Source of the DNA: Halomonas sp. HAL1
GTDB lineage: Bacteria > Pseudomonadota > Gammaproteobacteria > Pseudomonadales > Halomonadaceae
Direction of reading: 5' to 3'
NCBI RefSeq assembly: GCF_030544485.1
Contig: NZ_CP130610.1
Location: 1,178,001 to 1,242,000 of the forward strand
DNA length: 64,000 bases
Part shown: positions 8,503-17,667 of the stretch, piece after piece
Layout of the letters: every line of letters starts with the position of its first letter
How positions within the stretch are numbered: position 1 is the first letter of the stretch
The notes under the pieces: generated by a model
The model's database searches: none
What the model was told of the DNA's origin: nothing
Seen by the model: only the letters and a program-made list of their open reading frames with translations
Translations under genes and position numbers: made by a program

Positions 8503-9372
8503 TTAACCGCGGCTTAGGGTGGTGCCTAATAGGTGTTGAGCACCGGGCACCAGCCAAACCGGGTCTAGGCGCGTATTGGCGGCTTCAACGCAAATAAAGT
8601 GGCGTGCCGCTTCAGCGGGTGTATCGCCAGGAAGGTCGTTGTTGGGATGCCACACCACAGTAGAGTCGCTGGACTGCTTGCCGATGCGCAGGCTGCGCTC
8701 GCCATCGTTGAGCAGTACGGCTTCATTGGTATGGTAAATGCGGTCAACGGCACCTTGAACAGCCAGCGTACCCTGCTGTTCACTTTCCGCAAAGTCGCGC
8801 AGTTTGTCGAGATAACGAGCGCCGGAAAGACCTTCCAGGCGGCACTGATGAATATCGGCAACGGCAAGGTAGGTGTGCAGTGCGCCACTGGTTTTAACGG
8901 GCGTCTCGCCGATGTTTTCGCTGATCAACTCAACGTTAAGCCGCTGTGCATTGGCTTGCACCACTAAACGTGCGGTGAGCTGTGTATGCAGGCGCTGTTC
9001 GGGAGAGAGATGAACTTCAATCCCTTCGGCATGCTCATCGACTGCGTCTAAGCGCCAGGCAGCGTGACGGGCAAGGCCATGAAAAGGGCCGTCACGGTTG
9101 GGGCTTTCATCGGCATAGCGCTCGTCGGCAAACCACGGCCAGCACAGTGGGATACCACCGCGGATAGCCCCTGGTAGCGCTTGAGGGGTTGGTGTCAGCC
9201 ATAGCCAGTCGGTGTCGCCTTGAGGACTGAAATGAAGCACCTGCGCGCCTTGCAAGCTGATCGCCAACTCACCCCACGGCATATTGAAAAGCACCACATC
9301 GCGGCCTTCCCAGTTGGCCGTTTGTTGACCATCTGTGCTTTTAAGCAGTTGTTTGAGCGAGTCGGGGATCAT
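8503..9372 (-). CDS. D-hexose-6-phosphate mutarotase (YeaD/aldose-1-epimerase superfamily)
   Basis: 289 residues from the ATG at 9372, chosen because AAAGGA lies six bases upstream; an in-frame ATG at 9396 lacks this. The protein interconverts alpha and beta anomers of hexose 6-phosphates. The beta-sandwich family marks are GGIPLCWPWFA, GPFHGLARHAAW (catalytic-type His) and HTYLAVADI. In Pseudomonas a relative sits in the gts/oprB glucose cluster; here it is about 4.6 kb from gtsABC, with unrelated genes between. Confidence 0.85.
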   Translation of the reverse strand: MIPDSLKQLLKSTDGQQTANWEGRDVVLFNMPWGELAISLQGAQVLHFSPQGDTDWLWLTPTPQALPGAIRGGIPLCWPWFADERYADESPNRDGPFHGLARHAAWRLDAVDEHAEGIEVHLSPEQRLHTQLTARLVVQANAQRLNVELISENIGETPVKTSGALHTYLAVADIHQCRLEGLSGARYLDKLRDFAESEQQGTLAVQGAVDRIYHTNEAVLLNDGERSLRIGKQSSDSTVVWHPNNDLPGDTPAEAARHFICVEAANTRLDPVWLVPGAQHLLGTTLSRG

Positions 9373-9544
9373 GAATTTTCCTTTAAGAGTTGCCAAGCAT
9401 CTACACCAATAGGCGCCGAACAGTAACGCTGTGTGCTATGGTAGAACAAGCATGATCGGTGGTAAAACACGTACTAACGTACGTAGCTAAATCCCGTAAC
9501 TGAATTGGTATTTGAACCAGTACTTAAGATAGTAAGGAGACTAT

Positions 9545-9787
9545 ATGGGCTTTATTGCATGGTTAATCATTGGTGGTTTGGCTGGTTGGATTGCTGGCAA
9601 CATCATGCGCGGTGGCGGTTTCGGCATCCTGGGTAATATTGGTGTCGGTATCGTGGGTGCCGTTATTGGCGGTTTTTTGTTCAGCCTTTTAGGACTCTCT
9701 TCAGGTGGCTTTATCGGTTCGCTGGTGACGGCAATCGTAGGTGCCGTGGTGCTCTTATGGGTGATTAGTAAGGTTAAAAAAGCGTAG
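9545..9787 (+). CDS. GlsB/YeaQ/YmgE family stress-response membrane protein
   Basis: 80 residues, strongly hydrophobic and glycine-rich, three membrane segments (residues 3-20, 27-48, 55-76). The start GFIAWLIIGGLAGWIAG and the GxxGxxGVGIVGAVIGG middle are diagnostic of this transglycosylase-associated family. TAAGGAG lies five bases before the ATG. Members are usually induced by osmotic or stationary-phase stress. It is monocistronic, with a terminator right after it. Confidence 0.88.
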   Translation: MGFIAWLIIGGLAGWIAGNIMRGGGFGILGNIGVGIVGAVIGGFLFSLLGLSSGGFIGSLVTAIVGAVVLLWVISKVKKA

Positions 9788-9813
9788 CGATTTGGCTGTT
9801 ACCCGTTTGACGA

Positions 9814-9845
9814 CCGCCCGGCCTTGTGCCGGGCGGTGTCGTTTT
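9814..9845 (+). terminator. Terminator after the GlsB-type gene
   Basis: Perfect 9-bp stem CCGCCCGGC/GCCGGGCGG with a 5-base loop, followed by TGTCGTTTT. Confidence 0.8.
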
Positions 9846-9942
9846 ATACGGATGCTATCGGTGTTTCGCGCCACTTCCGTTACACTGGGCGGCTTTATTC
9901 CGGCGCTTTGTCGGTGCCACTGTGTTTTTTTCGAGGTGCTTC

Positions 9943-12408
9943 TTGATCGACGCGTTAAATGCCTGGTGGGCCCAACAGCTAGTGCTGTGTGATTGGGCGT
10001 TTACCCCTCATCCGCTGGCGGTCGATGCAGGTGCTGCTGAGCAGCGTTTGCTGCAACTGGGAATTACCGATCGGGGGGAGCTGGCCGAGCAACTGTTCCA
10101 CGGACTGGGCGCCCCTGCAGGTCGTGCCGATCGGCTATTGGGCGCGCTCGAGTGGGCTGCGCTTGCTGGCGCGGCGGGCTGGTTAGAAGCAGATCAGTCA
10201 CGCGCCTGGGCGCACCATTTAACGCGGCGTATTACCCGCGATTACAGCGATCTGCGCGCATGGCTCGCCGATCTGCGTCGCGCCCTGGGCGTAAGAGGTT
10301 GGGAAGGCGGCGCTGATGACCGCTTTATCGATGCCTGCCAGGCGCTGGCCAATCTCGAAACCGATGGCGAAGGCGTTACATGGGAAGCACTTGAACATGC
10401 CCTGACGAAACTGCCTGCCCCTGCTTCCCTATGGCCGCAACAGCCAGCGGCTCAGAGCTGGCGACTATGCGCGCTGTTTCGGCCGATCATCGTCTACCCT
10501 GCAAGCCAAACCGACTGGCCCGACGCCGCTGAGTGGCTGGCCCACGTGTGGGATGTCCATGACCGTGATGCGCTGCTAGGCGCTATGCTTTGGTTAGGTG
10601 CTCAGGGCGAGCGCCAGCGCTGGGATATCGAAGCCCGTGAGCTATTGAGCATGGACACCGCCCAGCGTATGGAGTGGCAGCGTAGCGTAGTAGAAGAGTC
10701 GCCCTATGCGCCCGTATTGAATAAATTTGTTAGCCAGGGTGAGCCGCTGGAGTGGGCCGCCTGGGATTGGCTGCGGCTTGTCGAGCTTGCCTGGGCGGGC
10801 GCCTGCTGTGGCTGGCTTAGCCAAGAGGAAGCCGATGACTTGGCGGGGCACGCTGCTGATTTGATCAGCCGCCGCTACCATGACTGGTACGCCGTGCTGA
10901 ACGCCTACGGGCGGGGGCAGAGTTTGTTTGATGGCATTGACCGGCGAGGCAAAACACCCAGCGAGCGGCATCAGCTACTGCTGCACAGCGCTTATAGCCC
11001 CTGGAAACGTTCACCGGGGGAACTGTTGGATGAGCCCACGCGGAAGGCCTCTCAAGCGCGCATTCGTCAATGGCGTAATACACCCCACCACTGGCTGCTG
11101 GCGCTGGCCAGCGTGCGTGAACCGGATGTGATGCTGCGCCAGATAGACCCGTCAGCTGCGCTACCGGAAGAGCAGCGTGCCGATGCGGCGCTCTATTTGC
11201 AGGAGTCGTTGGGCCTGCACACCGATGAAGGTGCTCACGCACTGGCGCGCTACTGGCTACCCGCTCAGGCGCATCATCTTAATCAACTGGCAGCCGACGC
11301 GGTGCATGGCGTTTTGCCACCCTCGCAAAGCTGGTTCGGCCAGCCGACCCCGGAAGAGCTTAAGCAGCGTAATGCCGTCAAGGGAGTGAGCCGCCACGCG
11401 GCGACTATCCATATGGCCGAGAAGTTCGCCTTCTATCTGCATATGTCCCTTGATAGCGGCTTATTGGATCGCGGGCCATTGATGGAGTATGCCAGCGCGC
11501 TGCGCAGCTGCCTGTGTCGCTTTTACCCCAATGCCAAGCGCTTGTTAGACGCCTGGTTTGCGTGGGAGAGCTGCCTGCCCGAGCCCGAGCATGCATCGCT
11601 AATTAACGAAATTATTTGGCATATCGAAGACCCCGGCAGCCTGTTCCACTGGCTCGATTGGCGCCACGACCCCTGGTGTGAGCCGGGCAGCCGTCCCACC
11701 TTAAGTCACTTCACCGCCATGTCCCTGGTCGGGCCTTTAAACAGTGCCGTATGGAGTGAACCACAGCCAGAAAGCGCCCGTGAGTGCGCTGAAATCCGCG
11801 AGTGGGTAGAGAGCCATTATCACTTGAGCAGCGCTGGGGATATGCAGGAATTTTTGACCTATATGCTCGAGGCGGGGGATCGCCAGGAGTATCAGATTAA
11901 CTACGCTCCTTACACCCTCAATACCGAACGTTTAAGCGCTGAAATCGCCATTCTAGAATCTGGCGATTGCGCTGAAGACGAGCGCCACCATCTGCTACGT
12001 TTACGTCGGGTACGTGACAACGAAGATGGCTGTAATGAAGTCGATATGGCGGCCTGGGATATTGCCCAACTGGTCGATCTGGCGATTGCCGCACGGCAGC
12101 TTGGTTGGCTTGATAGCACTGCGTTTGCCAGCGTATTGGATCGCGCTTATCAGCTGGCGGCGGATCACTACGCCGGGTGGCAAGAGTATGCCATGGGCAT
12201 GTACGCTGGCTTCTCGTTTTTTATGGGCGAAACCCCAGAGCGAGAGAGTTTTTTAGCCGGTTTTCGTCAGGCCCTGGTGGCCTGGGTATGTGGCGCACCG
12301 GTCTTGGCCGGGCCGTGGGTCAGTCTCGATTTTCCGGGGAATAAACCGCGCCATTTTGCGCCGCTGCACATAGATACATTGCCTGGTGATCAGCGCACCT
12401 TACATTGA
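9943..12408 (+). CDS. Large DUF1266-like protein with repeated helical modules
   Basis: 821 residues from a TTG at 9943, preceded by GAGGT five bases upstream; frame open upstream to 9826 gives an unlikely Cys/Phe-rich extension through the preceding terminator. It is probably cytoplasmic, with no signal peptide or membrane helix. The C-terminal part (about residues 625-780) resembles DUF1266 (EWVESHYHLSS, then WDIAQLVDLAIAARQLGWL, then HYAGWQEYAMGMYAG). Related helical patterns with GWL or GLL, then a Y..W-type turn recur near residues 66, 274, 491 and 705, suggesting internal duplication. It is acidic and Trp-rich. Function unknown; the E. coli relatives YbeR/YbeU are also uncharacterised. 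Confidence 0.75.
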   Translation: MIDALNAWWAQQLVLCDWAFTPHPLAVDAGAAEQRLLQLGITDRGELAEQLFHGLGAPAGRADRLLGALEWAALAGAAGWLEADQSRAWAHHLTRRITRDYSDLRAWLADLRRALGVRGWEGGADDRFIDACQALANLETDGEGVTWEALEHALTKLPAPASLWPQQPAAQSWRLCALFRPIIVYPASQTDWPDAAEWLAHVWDVHDRDALLGAMLWLGAQGERQRWDIEARELLSMDTAQRMEWQRSVVEESPYAPVLNKFVSQGEPLEWAAWDWLRLVELAWAGACCGWLSQEEADDLAGHAADLISRRYHDWYAVLNAYGRGQSLFDGIDRRGKTPSERHQLLLHSAYSPWKRSPGELLDEPTRKASQARIRQWRNTPHHWLLALASVREPDVMLRQIDPSAALPEEQRADAALYLQESLGLHTDEGAHALARYWLPAQAHHLNQLAADAVHGVLPPSQSWFGQPTPEELKQRNAVKGVSRHAATIHMAEKFAFYLHMSLDSGLLDRGPLMEYASALRSCLCRFYPNAKRLLDAWFAWESCLPEPEHASLINEIIWHIEDPGSLFHWLDWRHDPWCEPGSRPTLSHFTAMSLVGPLNSAVWSEPQPESARECAEIREWVESHYHLSSAGDMQEFLTYMLEAGDRQEYQINYAPYTLNTERLSAEIAILESGDCAEDERHHLLRLRRVRDNEDGCNEVDMAAWDIAQLVDLAIAARQLGWLDSTAFASVLDRAYQLAADHYAGWQEYAMGMYAGFSFFMGETPERESFLAGFRQALVAWVCGAPVLAGPWVSLDFPGNKPRHFAPLHIDTLPGDQRTLH

Positions 12409-12502
12409 GGCTCGCCAAGCATAGGATAACTAGCTTATAGTCATGCGTGGAAAAATGAGTTTTGTCATACCGACCCCTTATCAATGTCACGAGGTTTATC
12501 GC

Positions 12503-13132
12503 ATGGTTGCGTTGCCACGCCCCGCTGTGACCGCTGTTCGTGTTGTAAGTGTTTGTTTTATAGTTACATTGGTGGCTGGCTGCGCAGGTTCCTCTCGACA
12601 GAGCAATATGCAGGCCCCTGAGAACTACTTCTCTATGTCGTTGCCGGGCATGGGGGCGAATCCGCAAATGTCGCCGGTCGATCCCATCGATGCGCAATTG
12701 CGCAGTATGCAAGTCCCGCCGCCAACAGTGGTGCGAGAGGCGCTGCTGGCCCAGCATCAGCGCTGGGCAGGAACGCCTTACCGGATTGGCGGCACGACAG
12801 AAAGAGGGATTGACTGCTCGGCCCTGGTTCGCAATGTTTACCGTGACACCTTTAATTTAGAGTTACCACGCTCCACTGGGGGGCAAATACACGAGGGACG
12901 CCCGATCGACCGCCAAGAGCTGCAGGCGGGCGATCTGGTGTTCTTCAGCCCTCCAGGTCGATATAACCATGTCGGCATTTATGTCGGTAATGGCTATTTT
13001 CTGCATGCCTCGACCTCGAAAGGGGTGATTATTTCCAGCTTGGATAATAGTTACTGGCGACGTTACTACTGGCAGGCGCGTCGTGCCCTGGAGCCAACGC
13101 ATTTGGCCCAGCTAAGCGGAAGTGCTTTCTAG
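12503..13132 (+). CDS. NlpC/P60 (C40) peptidase lipoprotein
   Basis: 209 residues from the ATG at 12503 (ACGAGG upstream). A signal sequence ends in the lipobox LVAGC, so the mature protein should be a lipoprotein. The C-terminal half is an NlpC/P60 domain that cleaves peptidoglycan stem peptides: catalytic Cys in GIDCSALV, His in YNHVGIYVG, and a third polar His in FLHAS. The region between (residues 30-85) is low in conservation. It resembles E. coli Spr/MepS and NlpC. The MFS gene starts 34 bases after the stop. Confidence 0.88.
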   Translation: MVALPRPAVTAVRVVSVCFIVTLVAGCAGSSRQSNMQAPENYFSMSLPGMGANPQMSPVDPIDAQLRSMQVPPPTVVREALLAQHQRWAGTPYRIGGTTERGIDCSALVRNVYRDTFNLELPRSTGGQIHEGRPIDRQELQAGDLVFFSPPGRYNHVGIYVGNGYFLHASTSKGVIISSLDNSYWRRYYWQARRALEPTHLAQLSGSAF

Positions 13133-13166
13133 CCGTCAGGCCTCTCACTTTTTAGTTAGGAACGGC

Positions 13167-14357
13167 ATGATTGAAGCCAAAACGCGCGCCTGGTGGCGCG
13201 CCACCTTGGCGCTTTGCCTCGGCTCATTTCTTGTTTTTATTAATCTCTATGCACCGCAGCCGCTGTTGCCTGGGTTAAAGGAGACGTACGATGTCTCGAC
13301 CCTGGGCGTCAGCCTGCTCATGTCCGTATCGACCCTCTCTCTCGCCTTGGCACTGCTGGTATTCGGTCCCCTTTCGGATGCCATCGGTCGCGAAGGTATC
13401 ATGCGTATAACCTTGCTGCTGGCAGGGGGCTGCTCCATTGCTTTGGCCTTCGCGCCCACCTTTGAAAGCTTGTTACTGCTTCGACTGGTGCAGGGCTTCG
13501 TGTTGGGTGGGTTGCCAGCAGTGGCGATCGCCTGGATGGGCGATGAGTTTGAGAAGCCAGCGCTATTAAGTGCAGTAGGGCTCTATATTGGCGCGAATTC
13601 GCTCGGCGGGATCAGTGGGCGTATTGTCGGTGGGGCCGCTGCCGAAATAGGAGGCCCCACCGCGGCATTTTTAGCGGTAGGTATCATGACGCTAATCGGC
13701 TGCATCGTCTTTTGGCGATTGTTGCCCAATAGTCGCGCCTTTACTCCCCAGCGCTTTGAGCTGCGTAAAGCGGCAAGCGATTTAGTCAGTCATCTGCGCA
13801 ACCCGGTGCTGCTTGCCGCGTACTGCTTGGGTGGCATTAATTTCCTGATCTTTATCAACCAATACAGTTACATCACTTTCCGGTTAGCGGCGGCCCCCTA
13901 TCAACTGGCGGCCAGCGGTTTGGGGCTGATTTTCTTAACCTATCTAGGCGGTACTTTTGGCTCGATGATTTCCGGGCGGTTAGCAGGGCGTTTGTCGCCA
14001 GCGGCATGCATGATGATGGGGGTGCTGATTTTAATGCTGGGCACGGCCATCACCTTATCAGAGTCGCTAGTGTTGATTATTGTCGGCTTAACCGTCAATG
14101 CCTTCGGCTTTTTCCTGACGCACTCATTGGCTTCCAGTTGGGTAGGGCGTTATGCCCAGGGCGCTCGGGGCAGCGCCTCGGCGCTCTATCTGGTGTTCTA
14201 CTACGTGGGGGCCAGTTTGGGCGGCTTCTGGCTGGAGCCGTTCTGGCGCTGGGCCGGCTGGGCTGGGGTGAGTATTGGTTCGTGGCTACTGCTAAGCATT
14301 ACGCTAATGATCGCTTTCGGCCTCTGGCGCTTTGAACGTCGCCAAGCGGTTAGCTAA
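13167..14357 (+). CDS. MFS transporter, YnfM-like
   Basis: 396 residues, about 12 membrane helices. The start at 13167 is backed by TTAGGA. The inter-helix motif GPLSDAIGREGIM (MFS motif A) is near residues 70-83, and LLRLVQGFVLGGLPAVAIAWMGDEF near residues 108-133. The second half has SSWVGRYAQGARGSASALYLVFYYVG, as in YnfM-type exporters. The substrate is unknown. It is convergent with nikE, only 10 bases away, and no terminator is visible between them. Confidence 0.82.
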   Translation: MIEAKTRAWWRATLALCLGSFLVFINLYAPQPLLPGLKETYDVSTLGVSLLMSVSTLSLALALLVFGPLSDAIGREGIMRITLLLAGGCSIALAFAPTFESLLLLRLVQGFVLGGLPAVAIAWMGDEFEKPALLSAVGLYIGANSLGGISGRIVGGAAAEIGGPTAAFLAVGIMTLIGCIVFWRLLPNSRAFTPQRFELRKAASDLVSHLRNPVLLAAYCLGGINFLIFINQYSYITFRLAAAPYQLAASGLGLIFLTYLGGTFGSMISGRLAGRLSPAACMMMGVLILMLGTAITLSESLVLIIVGLTVNAFGFFLTHSLASSWVGRYAQGARGSASALYLVFYYVGASLGGFWLEPFWRWAGWAGVSIGSWLLLSITLMIAFGLWRFERRQAVS

Positions 14358-14367
14358 CTGTCATCAA

Positions 14368-14982
14368 CTACCATGGGTTCAATTGACCACCGCTTAGGTG
14401 CAAGCGCTGTGGGCAAAGCCGTTCCAGTAGTGCGCTGTCGTGGCTAATCACCAGCACGCCAAGCTGGCGTTGTTCCGCCTCCTGTTTTAGCGCCTGCCAC
14501 AGTTCAAGTTGAGTGATGGGGTCGAGCATCGTTGAGATTTCATCGGCGATTAGAAAGCGTACCTCTGGTGCAAGGGCGCGCAATACACATACGCGCTGTA
14601 GCTCTCCCCCTGATAACGATTGTGGAAAGCGAGATAGCCAGCTTGGCTGCACGCCAAACGCCTGGCACTGCGTTTCAGTAGGCGTCCACGCTTCGCGTAA
14701 AATCTTGCCGACTCGCCATCGGGGATTAACCGCCAGCTCCGGCGATTGCGGCAGCCATTGAACGGGCTGTACATCGCTTTTCGGCAGGGCCTTACCATCT
14801 AAGCTTACCTCTCCTTCAAACGGAGTTAAGTAGCCTGCCAGTAGTTTTCCCAACGTCGATTTGCCTGCCCCTGAGTCACCGCTCAATCCTACCCACTGGC
14901 CCGTGTTCAGCCTGAGTGAAACGGAATCAAACAAAGGCGCATCGGGTGAGAAATGAAAGTTGAGCTGGCGCGCTTCAAGCAA
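14368..14982 (-). CDS. nikE: Nickel ABC transporter ATP-binding protein (NikE-type)
   Basis: 204 residues from a TTG at 14982, chosen because AGGAGG lies six bases upstream and the codon overlaps the end of nikD; a start at 15039 would add a basic, non-family leader. Walker A is GDSGAGKST, the signature LSGGELQRV, Walker B FLIADEIST and the H-loop VISHDSAL. It is shorter than E. coli NikE (about 268 residues) and ends soon after the H-loop. It pairs with NikD to drive the NikBC permease. The nickel assignment rests on operon context and the NikR site. Confidence 0.83.
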   Translation of the reverse strand: MLEARQLNFHFSPDAPLFDSVSLRLNTGQWVGLSGDSGAGKSTLGKLLAGYLTPFEGEVSLDGKALPKSDVQPVQWLPQSPELAVNPRWRVGKILREAWTPTETQCQAFGVQPSWLSRFPQSLSGGELQRVCVLRALAPEVRFLIADEISTMLDPITQLELWQALKQEAEQRQLGVLVISHDSALLERLCPQRLHLSGGQLNPW

Positions 14983-15808
14983 CGGTGGCCTCCTGTTCCG
15001 TCTGTTGTGTTTGGCATGCCGCGTGGCTCGAAAAGTCATTGTCGGGCAGTGCTAACCACAATGCCTTGGCATAAGCATTGGCAAGCGAAGCGCCGCTGCC
15101 GTGAAAGGCGCCGGCCGGGGCCGTTTCAACCTGCTGGCCGTCGCGCATAATGGTAACGCGATCAGCAATCGGCAGGGCGTGGCGCAGGTCGTGGGTAATT
15201 AATATCACCGTTTTTCCTTGGTCGGCCAGTCCGCGCAGCGCATCCAAAACACGCTGGCGCTGAAGAGGGTCAAGGCCCACGGTGGGCTCATCGGCAATCA
15301 CCAGTTGTGCCTGGCTGACATGGGCCATGGCCGTCAGCACGCGGCGGGCCATGCCGCCGGATAGCTCGTGGGCGTAAGCCTGCTGGGCGCGAGCATCTAG
15401 CTGGTAGTGGTCTAAGGCTTGTTGAGCGGAGTGTCGAGCGTGACGTGACGATTGTCCGGCCCGCTGGGCCGCCCAGGCCACTTGGCGCTGGGTGCGCGCC
15501 AGTGGGTCTAATGCGTTAAGCGACTGAGGAATAAGCGCCAGCTCCCGACCGCGAAGCTGGCGTTGGCGAGCTTCGTCGAGCGGTGTTCCTTGGTAGGCAA
15601 GCTGCCCATTCAAACGCGCAGATGAGGGTAGTAGGCCCATAATCGCATAGGCCAAGAGACTTTTTCCGGCGCCGGAGGCGCCCACCACGGCATGTACCTC
15701 CCCAGAGCCAAGCGTAAGCGAAAATTCATTCAGGCATGTGGCCCATTCACGCTTCCACCAGGAGACATATAACGGTAGCTGTAGCGACAGCCGATCAATC
15801 GTTAACAC
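14975..15808 (-). CDS. nikD: Nickel ABC transporter ATP-binding protein (NikD-type)
   Basis: 277 residues from a GTG at 15808, with GGAGG six bases upstream. Walker A is GASGAGKSL near residues 43-51, Q-loop IPQSLNALDPL, signature LSGGMARRV, Walker B LVIADEPTVGLD and the H-loop LITHDLRH. The peptide/nickel (Dpp/Opp/Nik) subclass is clear from SLNALDPLARTQRQV. The end overlaps the nikE start by 8 bases. It is the fourth gene of the nik operon. Confidence 0.85.
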   Translation of the reverse strand: MLTIDRLSLQLPLYVSWWKREWATCLNEFSLTLGSGEVHAVVGASGAGKSLLAYAIMGLLPSSARLNGQLAYQGTPLDEARQRQLRGRELALIPQSLNALDPLARTQRQVAWAAQRAGQSSRHARHSAQQALDHYQLDARAQQAYAHELSGGMARRVLTAMAHVSQAQLVIADEPTVGLDPLQRQRVLDALRGLADQGKTVILITHDLRHALPIADRVTIMRDGQQVETAPAGAFHGSGASLANAYAKALWLALPDNDFSSHAACQTQQTEQEATVA

Positions 15809-15841
15809 GGTAAGCCTCCATAAGAAATCTCCTTAAAAGCG

Positions 15842-16678
15842 CTAAAGGGCCCGGCGTAGATGAGTGGAAAGGCGCTCGAATCCCAGCACCATCAACAGCA
15901 GCCCCAGGCCGGGAAATACCCCCAGCCACCAGTAACCGCCGCTTAAATAGCGCATGGCATCGGCCAGCAGTACGCCAATAGCGGGCTGGCTGGGGCTCAA
16001 GCCAAAGCCCAAAAAGGTCAATGCCGCTTCGTGGAGAATGGCATGAGGGAACAGCAGTAGGGCGCCGACCAAACAGTGGGGGATTAGGTGAGGTAACAGG
16101 TGGCAGTGGAGCACAAACCAGCGTGATTTACCTAGCGCCCGGGAGATTCGCACATAGGGGGCCTGGCGTAATTGCAAAAGCTCGGCGCGCAGCACTCGGG
16201 CAAGGCTTGGCCAATGGGTCACCGCCACGGCAATAATCACCGCCTGGGTGCCGCCGCCCAGCGCAAAGGCGATCAATATCAATAAAATGAGATGCGGTAC
16301 GCTAAGCAGTGTATCAATCAGCAAACTCACCAGTGTATCCAGCCGAGACGACAGCGTGGCTAGGGCAGCCAAGCTCAGCGCGATCAGTGTACTCAGTAGA
16401 GCGGCCAGGCAGCCCACCCAAAAGCTAAGTGCCAGCCCCGCCAGCGTGCGCGCCCAGAGTTCCCGGCCCAACGCGTCAGTGCCGAGCCAGTGATCAACGC
16501 TGGGCGGCGCTAGTCGAGCATCAAACTGCATCTGCTGGGGCGAATCGCCCAGCAGCCACTGGCTAGCGATTAACCCCATCACCAGCAGGGTGGTAACGAC
16601 CAAGCTGAGTGCGGCACGAAGTCGTGGCTGTGAATAGAGATTGGGTGGTGGATAGCTGGTTGGTTGGCCTGAGTTCAT
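15842..16678 (-). CDS. nikC: Nickel ABC transporter permease (NikC-type)
   Basis: 278 residues, DppC/NikC class, about six membrane helices. The N-terminal LAPPSVDHWLGTDALGRELWART is the typical DppC loop. The EAA loop contacting the ATPases lies near YVRISRALGKSRWFVLHCHLLPH. Its ATG overlaps the nikB stop as ATGA, indicating tight coupling. Thirty-three bases separate it from nikD. Confidence 0.86.
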   Translation of the reverse strand: MNSGQPTSYPPPNLYSQPRLRAALSLVVTTLLVMGLIASQWLLGDSPQQMQFDARLAPPSVDHWLGTDALGRELWARTLAGLALSFWVGCLAALLSTLIALSLAALATLSSRLDTLVSLLIDTLLSVPHLILLILIAFALGGGTQAVIIAVAVTHWPSLARVLRAELLQLRQAPYVRISRALGKSRWFVLHCHLLPHLIPHCLVGALLLFPHAILHEAALTFLGFGLSPSQPAIGVLLADAMRYLSGGYWWLGVFPGLGLLLMVLGFERLSTHLRRAL

Positions 16679-17667
16679 AGGCCACCTGACGTCATGCGCG
16701 GGTCGATAGCGCTATACAGGCTATCGGCGATCATATTACCGACGCTAACAAACAGCGCGGTAAAGAGCGCAATGCCCAGCAGTAGGGGAACGTCGCTACG
16801 CAAGCCCGCTGCTACCGTGGCTTGCCCTAAACCGGGGTAAGCAAAGACTTGCTCGATGAGAATCGAGCCACCAAAGAGCTCCCCCAGCGAAGCAAACGCA
16901 AGCGTAATCGCCGGTAAGCTGGCGTGACGAATGCCGTGCCGCCAAGCGATATCAAACCGGCTAGCGCCCTGGGCGAAGGCGTGGGTTGCCACCTCAGAGC
17001 GCATTAGTTCCAGCATGCGGGCACGGGTATGCAGAGTGATATTGGCGATGCCCAGCAGTGCCAGAGTGATGACGGGCAGTAGCAGATGATGCAATCGGGC
17101 GGCAAGGGTGACATCTTGATTCAAGACCCCAGTGGGGCCTGCGCAGCAGGTGGGTGTCCAACCCAGGGTCACCGAAAATAGCAGCACGGCGAGTATCGCC
17201 AGCCAAAAAGCAGGCGTGGAGGCGGTAATATAGGCGTAGGTGCTAATGATGTTATCCAGCGTGGAGCCCTCTTTTGCACCTGCCACAACGCCTAGGCTAA
17301 ACCCTAACAACGCTGCGAGTAGCCAGGCGCAGCCCAGAAGCATGATTGAGCGCTGAAATCGCTGACCAATAACCTCGCTGATCGGCTGGTTATAAACATG
17401 GCTCCAGCCTAAATCACCGCTTACCAGCTGGCGCAACCAGTGGCCAAATTGAACGGCGGGTGGCGCATCGAATCCCCAGCGTTCGGCAATCAGGGCACGC
17501 TGCTCAGGGCTGACTTGAGCCATCTGCGGCCCAAGGTAGGCATCCACGGGGTCGACGGGCGAGACCATCATCAGACCAAATGACACCAGGGCGACGCACA
17601 GCAGCACCAGCGTCAGGCGGCCAAGACGCCTTGCGATACGCGGGATTAATCGCATGTCCAGCGCCAT
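16675..17667 (-). CDS. nikB: Nickel ABC transporter permease (NikB-type)
   Basis: 330 residues, DppB/NikB class with an N-terminal helix (LGRLTLVLLCVALVSFGLMM) followed by the periplasmic loop SPVDPVDAYLG and five more helices. The EAA-type loop is near RMLELMRSEVATHAFAQGASR. The frame starts at 17667, inside the end of nikA (22-base overlap); a second ATG at 17655 is possible, and neither has a strong ribosome-binding site, so translation is probably coupled to nikA. Confidence 0.86.
   Translation of the reverse strand: MALDMRLIPRIARRLGRLTLVLLCVALVSFGLMMVSPVDPVDAYLGPQMAQVSPEQRALIAERWGFDAPPAVQFGHWLRQLVSGDLGWSHVYNQPISEVIGQRFQRSIMLLGCAWLLAALLGFSLGVVAGAKEGSTLDNIISTYAYITASTPAFWLAILAVLLFSVTLGWTPTCCAGPTGVLNQDVTLAARLHHLLLPVITLALLGIANITLHTRARMLELMRSEVATHAFAQGASRFDIAWRHGIRHASLPAITLAFASLGELFGGSILIEQVFAYPGLGQATVAAGLRSDVPLLLGIALFTALFVSVGNMIADSLYSAIDPRMTSGGL

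Noticed and set aside
9826..9942. N-terminal extension of the DUF1266-type protein
   Set aside because: It runs through the preceding terminator and gives a Cys/Phe-rich stretch; the TTG at 9943 has GAGGT upstream.
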